A stretch of 42,044 bases of DNA from Burkholderiales bacterium (lineage in GTDB: Bacteria; Pseudomonadota; Gammaproteobacteria; Burkholderiales; Burkholderiaceae_C), in contig JAIXKR010000091.1 of assembly GCA_026932235.1 (NCBI GenBank), forward strand, positions 3,384 to 45,427, written 5' to 3'. Below are positions 35,202 through 42,044 of this stretch, piece after piece (position 1 is the first letter of the stretch; every line of letters starts with the position of its first letter). Below the pieces are notes generated by a model. It was not told where the DNA came from and ran no database searches. It was given only the letters and a program-made list of their open reading frames with translations. The translations under genes were made by a program, and so were the position numbers.

Positions 35202-36409
35202 GTCAGCGCCGCCAGCCGCGCGGCGCGCACGCGCTGGCCGATCGCCGGCCCCGGCAGGCCGTCGGCCAGCGCCTGCCGGCTCGCCGCCGCGGTGTCGGCG
35301 CCGAGTGCCGCGCGCAGCGCCGCCGACAAGCGCGCCCGCTGCGGGTAGGGATCGCCCTCGCGGCCGCTGCGTCCGCGCGCGTCGCACTCGCAGGCGAGCA
35401 GCAGCTCCTCGAAGCGCTGCGGCCGGCGCAGCGCGTCGCAACGCTCGAGCAGGCGCAGCACCGCCGCGGCGGAGAGCCCGAGGCTCGCGTGCACGTTGCC
35501 GTGCTCGCGCGCGGTCACGTCGGCCAGCTCGCGGCAGTCCAGCGGCGCGCGCAGGCGCTCGCCCAGCGCCCGCGCCAGGCGCGCGCCGCGCTGCTCATGG
35601 CCGAGGTGGCGCGGCCACTGCGCGCGCGGCGTCGTGCCCTTGCCGAGGTCGTGGCAGAGGCAGGCGAAGCGCACGGTCAGAGGCGCCTGGGCGCGCGCGC
35701 AGGCCTGCAACACCAGCAGCAGGTGCGCGCCGGTATCGACCTCGGGGTGATGCTCGGCGCGCTGCGGCACGCCGAAGAGGCGCTCGACCTCGGGCAGCAG
35801 CCGCGCCAGCGCCCCGCTCTCGCGCAGCACCGCGATGAGCCGTGCCGGATGCGCCTCCATCAGGCCGCGGGCAAGCTCCTGCCAGACGCGTTCGGGCACG
35901 AGGTGGTCGACCTCGCCGTCCTCGACGATGCGGCGCATCAGCGCCATCGTCTCCGGGGCGATGCGGAAGTCGGGCCAGCGCGCGGCGAAGCGCGCCACGC
36001 GCAGCAGCCGCACCGGATCTTCGGCGAAGGCCGGCGAGACGTGGCGCAGCACGCGTTCGCGCAGGTCGCGCTCGCCGCCGTAGGGGTCGACGAGGCGGCC
36101 GTCCTCGTCGCGCGCCATGGCGTTGATCGTCAGGTCGCGCCGCGCCAGGTCCTCCTCCAGCGTGACCTCGGGCGCGGCGTGGAAGCTGAAGCCGTGGTAG
36201 CCGCGGCCGGACTTGCGTTCGGTGCGCGCCAGTGCCACTTCCTCGCCCGTGTCCGGGTGCAGGAAGACGGGGAAGTCGCGCCCGACGGGGCGGTAACCCT
36301 GCGCCAGCAACTGCTCGGGCGTGCCGCCCACGACCACCCAGTCGCGGTCGCTGGCCGGCAGGCCCAGCAGCGCATCGCGCACGGCGCCGCCGACGATGTA
36401 GAGCTTCAT
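35129..36409 (-). CDS. cca: Multifunctional CCA tRNA nucleotidyltransferase
   Basis: CCA-adding enzyme builds or repairs the 3'-CCA end of tRNAs without a template. The 426-residue product has the class II nucleotidyltransferase head [16 protein letters not shown] with DRDWVVVGG metal-ligand Asp pair, [10 protein letters not shown], the [11 protein letters not shown] block, and the C-terminal HD domain ([31 protein letters not shown]) of the multifunctional gammaproteobacterial-type enzyme. The final ~24 residues overlap the FHA-EAL gene on the other strand. The C terminus ([14 protein letters not shown]) is slightly longer than usual. Confidence 0.95.
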   Translation of the reverse strand: MKLYIVGGAVRDALLGLPASDRDWVVVGGTPEQLLAQGYRPVGRDFPVFLHPDTGEEVALARTERKSGRGYHGFSFHAAPEVTLEEDLARRDLTINAMARDEDGRLVDPYGGERDLRERVLRHVSPAFAEDPVRLLRVARFAARWPDFRIAPETMALMRRIVEDGEVDHLVPERVWQELARGLMEAHPARLIAVLRESGALARLLPEVERLFGVPQRAEHHPEVDTGAHLLLVLQACARAQAPLTVRFACLCHDLGKGTTPRAQWPRHLGHEQRGARLARALGERLRAPLDCRELADVTAREHGNVHASLGLSAAAVLRLLERCDALRRPQRFEELLLACECDARGRSGREGDPYPQRARLSAALRAALGADTAAASRQALADGLPGPAIGQRVRAARLAALTQALGEDGLEADSAGSTGTGLPVR

Positions 36410-36442
36410 GCGGGGCGTGTGCGGCGGCGCCGTGCGCGCGTC

Positions 36443-37144
36443 TCAGTGCGCGCGCGACCCGGGGCGCCGGCGGTAGGGCTCGTCCTCGGCGATCCAGTCG
36501 TGTTCCTGCAGCGCCTCGTCGATCCACGCCGCCACGCCCGGCGCCTGGCGTACGCGCTGGACGTAGCCGCCCGCGACGGCCGAGGTCGGCAGCGCGTAGG
36601 TCAGCAGCCGCATGCATACCGGGGCGTAGAAGGCATCCGCGGCGCCGAATTCGCCGAAGAGGAAGGGCCCGCCGCTTTCCGCGAGCGCCGCGCCCCACAT
36701 CGATTCCAGGCGCTGCACGTCGGCGCGCACCGCGGCCTGCTCGCTCCAGATGCGCTCGCCGACCTCGGGCAGCCGGGCTTCGATGTTCATGCCGCAGTGG
36801 CTGCGCAAGGGTGTGAAGCCCGAGTGCATCTCGGCGCACACGCTGCGCGCACGGGCACGGGCGTGTGCCGCCGTCGGCCACACGCCCGCTGCCGGGAAGC
36901 GTTCGTGCAGGTACTCGACGATGGCCAGCGAGTCCCACACCGCGAAGCCTTCGTCCAGCAGCACCGGCACGCGGCCGGCGACGCCGAGCGATGCCAGCTC
37001 GCGCTTGAAGCTCGAATCGGGAGTGTGGAAGTCCAGCCGCAGCCGCCGTTCCTCGAAGGGCAGCGCGAGCTGCTTCATCAGCACCCAGGGGCGCATCGAC
37101 CACGACGAGTAGTTCTTGTTGCCGATGACGAGCTGCAAGGCCAT
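36443..37144 (-). CDS. Glutathione S-transferase family protein
   Basis: The 233-residue product has the N-terminal thioredoxin-like domain (LQLVIGNKNYSSWSMRPWVLMKQLALPF, with the SSWS region holding the likely catalytic Ser; GRVPVLLDEGFAVWDSLAIVEYL with the cis-Pro VP and glutathione-binding Glu/Asp-Ser) and an all-helical C-terminal domain. Substrate is unknown. Cca is encoded 34 bases downstream on the same strand; the lytic transglycosylase gene lies upstream with a 28-base gap, so the three may be co-transcribed. Confidence 0.9.
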   Translation of the reverse strand: MALQLVIGNKNYSSWSMRPWVLMKQLALPFEERRLRLDFHTPDSSFKRELASLGVAGRVPVLLDEGFAVWDSLAIVEYLHERFPAAGVWPTAAHARARARSVCAEMHSGFTPLRSHCGMNIEARLPEVGERIWSEQAAVRADVQRLESMWGAALAESGGPFLFGEFGAADAFYAPVCMRLLTYALPTSAVAGGYVQRVRQAPGVAAWIDEALQEHDWIAEDEPYRRRPGSRAH

Positions 37145-37172
37145 GATGTTCTCCGCATCGAAGGGTTCGAAG

Positions 37173-39215
37173 TCAGGGCAGGTTGGGGTCGGGCGCCGAC
37201 GCGCCGGCCTCGCGCGGGCCGATGGTGCTGCCCAGGCGCGTGCGCAAGTCCGGTACCGGGCCAGGGCCCGACGCCGCCAGCCGCGCGGCGTAGACGCTGG
37301 CGTTGGCCAGCACCTTCTTCACGTAGTCGCGCGTCTCGGCAAAGGGGATGTTCTCGGTCCAGGCCGCGGCGTCGATTTCCTGGCCTTCGCGCCAGCGCCG
37401 CGGCCGCCCGGGCCCGGCGTTGTAGGCCGCCGCGGCCAGCGCCTGCGAGCCGCCGAAGTCGTCCAGCACCAGGCGCAGGTAGCTCGTGCCCAGGCGCAGG
37501 TTGAGGTCGATGTCCTCGAGCCGCGCGGAATCGATCTCGAGACCGAGGCGCCGCGCCGTCCAGCGCGCCGTCGCCGGCATCACCTGCATCAGCCCGACCG
37601 CGCCGGCGGAAGACCGCAGTCCGGGCATGAAGCGCGTCTCCTGCCGGATCAGCCCGAAGACCAGCGCCGGTTCGAGTTCGCGCGCGCGCGCTTGCGCGTC
37701 GATCGCCTGTGCATGCGGCATCGGGTAGCGCTGCTGCAGGTCCAGCTGTTCGCGCGTGCGCTCGCTGGTGTTGATGCAGATCTGCCAGTCGGCGGCGCGG
37801 CAGGCCAGCTCGGCCGCGGCCAGGAGCTCGCGCTCGTTCATGCCGCGCAGCGTGAAGTTCCATTCGCGCCGCCCTTCGCTGCGCAGGTCGAGCCGCGCCA
37901 GCGCCAGGCCGCGCTGCAGGCCCGGCGTCTGCCGCGCCTGCTCGAGTTCCTCGGCGCTCGGCGGTGCCGGTGGCGGCGGCAGCACGAAGGGGCGGCCGAG
38001 TTCCTGCAGCGCCAGCTGCGCGTAGTAGTCGATGCCGGTCGCCAGGGCCTCGAACGCGGCGGTGGCGTGTTCACGCTCGCGCGTGTTGCGCGCCCGCGCC
38101 GCCAGCGCCCGCGCCTGCCAGTAGCGCCAGGCCGGCGTCGCCCGTTCCGCGGCGCTCATCGCTTCGATGCCGCGCAGCACCGCCTCCCAGCGCTGGCGAT
38201 CGGGGCGTGGCGCACGCAGCGCCGCACGCACGCTCCAGGCCAGCGTCTCGTCGCTCCAGCGCGGCGCTCCGCCGTCGTCGCGCTGGCGCTGCCAGGCGCG
38301 TTCGAAGAAGTCGTGCGCGCGCTCCTGCTGGCGCAACGCCGATTGGCGGCCGACTGCGGCCCAGGCGATGGCTGCCAATTCGTCCGAGAGCCGGGTCGCC
38401 CAGCCGGCCTGCAGCGCCTGGGCGGCGGCGTCGAGGTCGTTGGAGGCCAGGCGCATCAAGGCCAGCGTCGCCAGCTCCTGCTGGTGGGCGCTCGGGTCGC
38501 GCAGGCGGCGTTCGAGCAACCGCGTCGGCTTGGCGAGGATTTCGTCCACCGCCTTGGCGGTCGACGCCCCGATCAATGCGGCCGCCAGCCGCACTGTGCG
38601 CGGGCGGTTGGCCTCGACCGCCAAGCGCATCGCCTGCCAGATTTCGCCGGAGCGCAGCTTGCGCTGCCCGGCCAGCGTGCTGCCGAGCTGCCGGCAGCCT
38701 TCGCCCGGGTCGCGCGGCGCCATCCAGGCCGCCACCGCAGCGCTGCGCTGCTCGAGCTGTCCGTCCAGGAGCAGCGCCAGCTGCTCCCAGCACGCGACCT
38801 CGGGGTCGTCGCGCATGCGGTACTCGGCGTGGTCGCGCAGGAATCCGCCGAAGTCACCGCGCCGGCCGAGCTCGAGGAGCCAGTCGTTGCGCAGTCGGTC
38901 TTCGAGATAGCTGCCGCGCCAGCGCGCGTAAAAGGCGTCGACCTCGGGCTGCTCGGCGCCGGCGAGGCGGCTGCTGAGATCCCAATAATCGACCCAGATC
39001 GCCAGCGGATGGTTTGCCGCGAGCAAGGGCTCGCGCAGCGCCGCCAGGCGCGCGCCGTCCTTGCGGGCGAAGGCATGGCGCGCCAGCAGCACCGCATCGT
39101 CACCGACCTGGGCGGTGGCCGCCGAGCCCAGGAGGGCGGCGATGAGCGGCAACAGCGTCAGCAGTCGCACTCGCGGCTGCCGCGCCGGGGGAGGAGAGGG
39201 GAGATGCCGAACCAT
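37173..39215 (-). CDS. slt: Soluble lytic murein transglycosylase (Slt70-type)
   Basis: Slt70-type enzymes cleave the MurNAc-GlcNAc bond of peptidoglycan with formation of 1,6-anhydro-MurNAc. The 680-residue product has a signal peptide (hydrophobic about 18-35, cleavage near ATAQVGD), a long superhelical domain of helix pairs, and a C-terminal catalytic domain with GLIRQETRFMPGLRSSAGAVG (catalytic Glu near 526), GLMQVMPATA and AAYNAGPGRPRRW. The ATG at 39215 is chosen because it starts the signal peptide. The gene ends 28 bases before the GST gene start. Confidence 0.93.
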   Translation of the reverse strand: MVRHLPSPPPARQPRVRLLTLLPLIAALLGSAATAQVGDDAVLLARHAFARKDGARLAALREPLLAANHPLAIWVDYWDLSSRLAGAEQPEVDAFYARWRGSYLEDRLRNDWLLELGRRGDFGGFLRDHAEYRMRDDPEVACWEQLALLLDGQLEQRSAAVAAWMAPRDPGEGCRQLGSTLAGQRKLRSGEIWQAMRLAVEANRPRTVRLAAALIGASTAKAVDEILAKPTRLLERRLRDPSAHQQELATLALMRLASNDLDAAAQALQAGWATRLSDELAAIAWAAVGRQSALRQQERAHDFFERAWQRQRDDGGAPRWSDETLAWSVRAALRAPRPDRQRWEAVLRGIEAMSAAERATPAWRYWQARALAARARNTREREHATAAFEALATGIDYYAQLALQELGRPFVLPPPPAPPSAEELEQARQTPGLQRGLALARLDLRSEGRREWNFTLRGMNERELLAAAELACRAADWQICINTSERTREQLDLQQRYPMPHAQAIDAQARARELEPALVFGLIRQETRFMPGLRSSAGAVGLMQVMPATARWTARRLGLEIDSARLEDIDLNLRLGTSYLRLVLDDFGGSQALAAAAYNAGPGRPRRWREGQEIDAAAWTENIPFAETRDYVKKVLANASVYAARLAASGPGPVPDLRTRLGSTIGPREAGASAPDPNLP

Positions 39216-39252
39216 GGAGCATGGCCACTGTAGCCCAGTGCTGCGGCGCCGG

Positions 39253-39257
39253 GGAGG
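39253..39257 (+). promoter_or_regulatory. Ribosome binding site upstream of the 5-FCL gene
   Basis: GGAGG lies 9 bases before the GTG at 39267, supporting that start over the in-frame ATGs at 39273 and 39321. Confidence 0.5.
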
Positions 39258-39266
39258 CTGCAGGCG

Positions 39267-39920
39267 GTGACAATGCCGCTTCCGTTGCCACCGGGCGCGG
39301 CTGCCGCCGCCCGTCAAGCCATGACGCAACCCTTCAAGCTCCCGATCGTTCCTTCGAGCGACAAGAAGCTGCTGCGCCGGCAACTCCAGGCCGAGCGCCA
39401 GGCGATGGTCGACCGCCACCAGCGCTCCGTGCAGCTGCAGGAGGTGCTGCGCGTCTGGCTGGTGACGCGCGGCGAGACGGCCATCGGCGCCTACTGGCCG
39501 ATCAAGGGCGAGTTCGACGCGCTGCCGGCGCTCTTCCGCTGGAGCGAGGCCGATCCGGCGCGCCGCATCGGGCTGCCGGTGACCGACCGTGCGAGCAAGC
39601 GGCTCGGCTTTCACGTCTGGTACCCGGGTTGTCCGATGGAGGATGACGCCTACGGCATCCCCAAGCCAAAGGACACGGAGGCCTTCGCGCCGCAGCTGTT
39701 GCTCGTGCCCTGCGTCGGCTTCGGGCCGCGCGGCCTGCGCCTGGGCTACGGCGGCGGCTTCTACGACCGCACCCTGGCGGCTTTGCAGCCGCGCCCGCTG
39801 ACGGTCGGCCTGGCCTACAGCAACGCCTTCGTCCCCTGGCTGCAGGCCGAGCCGCACGATGTGCCGCTGGACGCCATGCTCACCGACGAGGGCCTGCACT
39901 GGCAGCGCGAGGGCTTGTAG
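39267..39920 (+). CDS. 5-formyltetrahydrofolate cyclo-ligase
   Basis: This enzyme converts 5-formyl-THF to 5,10-methenyl-THF with ATP, recycling folate. The 217-residue product contains KKLLRRQLQAERQAM, IGAYWPIKGEFDALP, GLPVTDRASKRLGFHVW, and the diagnostic GLRLGYGGGFYDRTLAAL. The GTG start at 39267 has a GGAGG sequence 9 bases upstream; ATG 39321 (MTQPFKLPIV) would remove 18 residues and is also possible. It is divergent from slt and converges on metF; folate enzymes of this kind often cluster. Confidence 0.93.
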   Translation: MTMPLPLPPGAAAAARQAMTQPFKLPIVPSSDKKLLRRQLQAERQAMVDRHQRSVQLQEVLRVWLVTRGETAIGAYWPIKGEFDALPALFRWSEADPARRIGLPVTDRASKRLGFHVWYPGCPMEDDAYGIPKPKDTEAFAPQLLLVPCVGFGPRGLRLGYGGGFYDRTLAALQPRPLTVGLAYSNAFVPWLQAEPHDVPLDAMLTDEGLHWQREGL

Positions 39921-39938
39921 CGCGCGCGAAGGCGCGCG
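39921..39938. terminator. Hairpin between convergent 5-FCL gene and metF
   Basis: Arms CGCGCGC (39921-39927) and GCGCGCG (39932-39938) enclose a GAAG tetraloop, immediately after the 5-FCL stop and 4 bases before the metF stop. A 7-base GC stem without a long T-run; likely a transcript-end structure serving both genes. Confidence 0.45.
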
Positions 39939-39942
39939 GTCT

Positions 39943-40779
39943 TCAGGCGCCCAGCCGCCGGCAGACCTCGAGCGACAGTGCCGACTGGTTGAGCGTGTAG
40001 AAGTGCAGCCCCGGCGCGCCGCCGGCGAGCAGCCGCTCGCACAGGCGCGTGACCACGTCCAGGCCGAAGGCGCGGATGCTGGCTGCGTCGTCGAGATAGC
40101 CCTCCATCTTCAAGGCCACCCAGCGCGGGATCTCGATGCCGTCGCGCGCGGCGAACTGGGCGATGCGCGCGTAGTTGTGGATGGGCATGATGCCCGGCAC
40201 GATGGGGGCGTTCACGCCCAGGCGCCACACCTCGTCGACGAAGTGGAAGTAGGCGTCGGGGTTGAAGAAGAACTGCGTGATGGCGGCGTTGGCGCCGGCG
40301 GCCATCTTGTCGGCGAAGTGCTGCAGGTCGCGCCGCGCGTAGCGCTGCTCGGGGTGGTACTCGGGGTAGGCGGCGACCTCGAGACGCCAGTCCTGCCCTT
40401 GCGTCTCGCGGATGAAGCGCACGAGGTCGGCGGCGAAGCGGAACTCGCCGGCCACCGCGGTGCCGCTGGGCAGGTCGCCACGCAGCGCGACGAGGCGGCG
40501 TATGCCTTGCGTGCGATAGGTGGCGAGGATCTCGGCGATGCTCTCGCGCGTGGCGCCCACGCAGGAGAGGTGCGGCGCCGCCTCGTGGCCGGCCTGGGCG
40601 ATGGTCTGCACCGTCGCCAGCGTCTTCTCGCGCGTGGCGCCGCCGGCACCGTAGGTGACGCTGAAGAACTCCGGCGCCACGGCCGCCAGCTCCGCCACCA
40701 CCGTCTGCAGCTTCTCGCTGCCGACTGGGGTGTTGGGGGGGAAGAACTCGAAGCTGATCGGGGGCCTTGAGGTGTTCAT
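39943..40779 (-). CDS. metF: 5,10-methylenetetrahydrofolate reductase
   Basis: MetF reduces 5,10-methylene-THF to 5-methyl-THF, the methyl donor for methionine synthesis, using FAD. The 278-residue product (ATG 40779) shows ISFEFFPPNTPVG with the catalytic Glu, FFSVTYGAGGATREKT, HLSCVGATRESI, LVALRGDLPSG, EVAAYPEYHPE and QFFFNPDAYFHFVDE. An in-frame ATG at 40788 would add three residues. In many Burkholderiales metF and ahcY share a methyl-cycle cluster; here a toxin-antitoxin pair lies between them. Confidence 0.96.
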   Translation of the reverse strand: MNTSRPPISFEFFPPNTPVGSEKLQTVVAELAAVAPEFFSVTYGAGGATREKTLATVQTIAQAGHEAAPHLSCVGATRESIAEILATYRTQGIRRLVALRGDLPSGTAVAGEFRFAADLVRFIRETQGQDWRLEVAAYPEYHPEQRYARRDLQHFADKMAAGANAAITQFFFNPDAYFHFVDEVWRLGVNAPIVPGIMPIHNYARIAQFAARDGIEIPRWVALKMEGYLDDAASIRAFGLDVVTRLCERLLAGGAPGLHFYTLNQSALSLEVCRRLGA

Positions 40780-40862
40780 GGCAGGCATGCCGCCGCTGAG
40801 GCGGGGTGCGAAAGGGTGTGCATGAGCGGGCGACGTCGGTGCGGCGGCTGCCAGGCGCGGTG

Positions 40863-41312
40863 CTAGCGCCGCTGCGCCCGCGTCACCGCCTCGGCCAGGC
40901 GCTGGTCGAAGGTCAGCAGCGGCGCGCGCAGCGTCAGCGCCAGCCACAGGTAGGCCGCGTCGTAAGCGGTGAGGCCGTGCCGACACGCCAGGTCGTAAAG
41001 GTCCTCGCCGGCCGTGCAGTGCAGGGAGAGCTTGTGTTCGGTGAGCATAAGCAGGCCCGCACGAGCGGCCTCGTCCGGGACGCCGCTGCGGCGCTTGTTG
41101 CGTGCCACGTTGGCCAGTTCGTAGACGATCAGCGTGGGTGCATGCAGCGCCATTCCGGCCATGCGCCGACGGGCTTCGCCGGCTGCCGGCTCGGCCCACA
41201 GGACTGCGGCCAGCACGCTGGCATCGACCACCGCCGGCGGCTCCGCAGCCCAGGCTGGCGGCGGTTCGGCGACGTAGAGCACGCGCTGGCCCGAGGCCTT
41301 GGCACGCGTCAT
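40863..41312 (-). CDS. vapC: PIN-domain ribonuclease toxin (VapC family)
   Basis: VapC toxins are Mg2+-dependent PIN-fold RNases that often target tRNA or rRNA. The 149-residue product carries the acidic residues of the PIN active site: AVVDASVLAAVLW (first Asp about residue 30), YELANVARNKR (Glu), LTAYDAAYLWLA (Asp) and APLLTFDQRLAEA (Asp). It has about 28 extra N-terminal residues before the first strand compared with typical VapC. Its ATG overlaps the antitoxin stop by 4 bases. The pair sits between metF and ahcY. Confidence 0.86.
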   Translation of the reverse strand: MTRAKASGQRVLYVAEPPPAWAAEPPAVVDASVLAAVLWAEPAAGEARRRMAGMALHAPTLIVYELANVARNKRRSGVPDEAARAGLLMLTEHKLSLHCTAGEDLYDLACRHGLTAYDAAYLWLALTLRAPLLTFDQRLAEAVTRAQRR

Positions 41313-41647
41313 CGCAAGTCGCGGTCGGCGCGGATGATGTCCACGGCCAGCGGCGCCTTGGCCAGCGAAGGATGGGGCGTCCAGCCGGCGGCCTCGCGTT
41401 CGAGCAGGAGCTCCTCCATCGTCTTGCTGCCCTGCACCCAGTAGTCCCGTCCGGTGGCCGGGTGCACGGCGCGCGCGCCAGACCTGACTGCTGTCGGCGT
41501 GAGCGACTCGGTCGCGGGCTCGGCTGCGGCGCGCTCGATGATGGCCATCAGCTCGCCTTGCAGCGAGCGGTGGTTGCGCGCTGCGCGCTCGCGCAGCCGC
41601 GCGGCGATGGCTTCGGGAACGTCCTTGATCGAGAGGTTGACCTTCAC
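41309..41647 (-). CDS. FitA/VapB-like ribbon-helix-helix antitoxin
   Basis: The 112-residue product from GTG 41647 starts VKVNLSIKDVPEAIAARLRERAARNHRSLQGELMAIIERAA, a ribbon-helix-helix DNA-binding fold like FitA antitoxins. Its long C-terminal part (RDYWVQGSKTMEELLLEREAAGW) probably wraps the toxin and blocks its active site. The start is a GTG with GGAGG 6 bases upstream; the frame continues to 41815 but the extra N terminus is not RHH-like. Such antitoxins usually repress their own promoter. It is translationally coupled to vapC (ATGA). Confidence 0.82.
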   Translation of the reverse strand: MKVNLSIKDVPEAIAARLRERAARNHRSLQGELMAIIERAAAEPATESLTPTAVRSGARAVHPATGRDYWVQGSKTMEELLLEREAAGWTPHPSLAKAPLAVDIIRADRDLR

Positions 41648-41653
41648 GGAATG

Positions 41654-41658
41654 CCTCC
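41654..41658 (-). promoter_or_regulatory. Ribosome binding site fixing the antitoxin GTG start
   Basis: GGAGG on the minus strand lies 6 bases before GTG 41647, the start of the ribbon-helix-helix antitoxin. Confidence 0.65.
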
Positions 41659-41782
41659 ATATCGGATCCGCGCCTGCATTATGGAGCCAGAACGCGACTT
41701 CCTCGTATCGGGCCGGACCGCGGCTCGATCCCTGCACCATCGCCGCACGGAGACCACGCTCGGCCGCTCGAGGCCAGACCGG

Positions 41783-41806
41783 GGCGGGCCCAGGGCCCGG
41801 CCCGCC
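41783..41806 (-). terminator. Hairpin downstream of ahcY
   Basis: Arms GGCGGGCC (41783-41790) and GGCCCGCC (41799-41806) pair perfectly around an 8-base loop, starting 6 bases after the ahcY stop on the minus strand. No strong T-run follows. Likely marks the end of the ahcY transcript and separates it from the toxin-antitoxin pair. Confidence 0.45.
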
Positions 41807-41811
41807 GGGCA

Positions 41812-42044
41812 TCAATACCGGTAGCTGTCGGGCTTGTAAGGGCCTTGCACCGGCACGCCGATGTAGGCGGCCTGCTCCTCGGTGAGCGTGGTCAGCTCGG
41901 CGTTGAGCGTCTTCAGCTGCAGGCGCGCGACCTTCTCGTCCAGGTGCTTGGGCAGCACGTAGACCTTGCCCTGCTCGTAGAAGTCGCGGTGCGTGAAGAG
42001 CTCGATCTGCGCGATCGTCTGGTTGGCGAAGGAGCTGCTCATCA
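41812..42044 (-). CDS. ahcY: S-adenosyl-L-homocysteinase, C-terminal end (start outside window)
   Basis: AhcY hydrolyses S-adenosylhomocysteine to adenosine and homocysteine. Only the last ~77 residues are in the window: [33 protein letters not shown], and the C-terminal [13 protein letters not shown] with the conserved Lys and Tyr that close the NAD-binding site. The ATG at 42042 is internal, as intact AhcY is about 470 residues; the gene runs off the window edge. metF, acting in the same methyl cycle, lies 1 kb downstream. Confidence 0.95.
   Translation of the reverse strand, partial: MSSSFANQTIAQIELFTHRDFYEQGKVYVLPKHLDEKVARLQLKTLNAELTTLTEEQAAYIGVPVQGPYKPDSYRY

Overview
The window is a GC-rich (by eye about 65-75%) chromosomal segment that is almost entirely core housekeeping DNA. 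Gene content and order (yajC-secD-secF; smg-dprA-LysM divergent from def-fmt; pgk...pyk...fba followed by purE-purK-tsaC; metF near ahcY) point to a betaproteobacterium of the order Burkholderiales, probably a Rubrivivax/Leptothrix/Methylibium-type lineage. This placement rests on recognised proteins and synteny, not on a database search.

Layout. 1-5.7 kb: the end of yajC, secD and secF (Sec translocase accessory complex), then a large DUF1631 protein. 5.7-8.6 kb, minus strand: smg, dprA and a secreted LysM protein. 8.9-10.8 kb, plus strand: def and fmt (N-formyl-methionine metabolism) and a small lipoprotein. 10.9-18.4 kb: a carbon-metabolism block with pgk, a MaeB-type malic enzyme, pyk and class II fba, interrupted by one minus-strand ATP-binding regulator gene. 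18.4-20.6 kb: the only clearly atypical stretch. It holds a histone H1-like/SWIB fusion gene, a degenerate reading frame with two in-frame stops, and an AT-rich gene for a helical TPR-like protein; the low GC runs into the first third of purE. 20.5-24.2 kb: purE, purK, tsaC and a lipoprotein resembling SGNH hydrolases. 24.2-27.7 kb: dacB (minus) divergent from the overlapping trio tsaB-rimI-udg. 27.7-33.9 kb: glmU and a divergent lipoprotein gene whose start codons overlap, then a minus-strand operon SDR-folB-ttcA-lipoprotein joined by 4-base overlaps, and divergent midA. 34-37.1 kb: an FHA-EAL signalling protein overlapping the tail of cca, then a glutathione transferase. 37.2-42 kb: a soluble lytic transglycosylase, 5-formyl-THF cyclo-ligase, metF, a VapBC-type toxin-antitoxin pair and the C-terminal end of ahcY.

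Functional links: formylation and one-carbon chemistry recur (def/fmt, folB, 5-FCL, metF, ahcY), as do tRNA modification and maturation (tsaC, tsaB, ttcA, cca) and cell-wall metabolism (LysM protein, dacB, glmU, lytic transglycosylase). No CRISPR array, rRNA, tRNA, transposase or prophage gene was seen. The best candidate for something undescribed is the 18.9-20.6 kb island: a TPR-like gene with unfamiliar sequence, preceded by the relic of a partner gene, sitting where related genomes usually carry purC.
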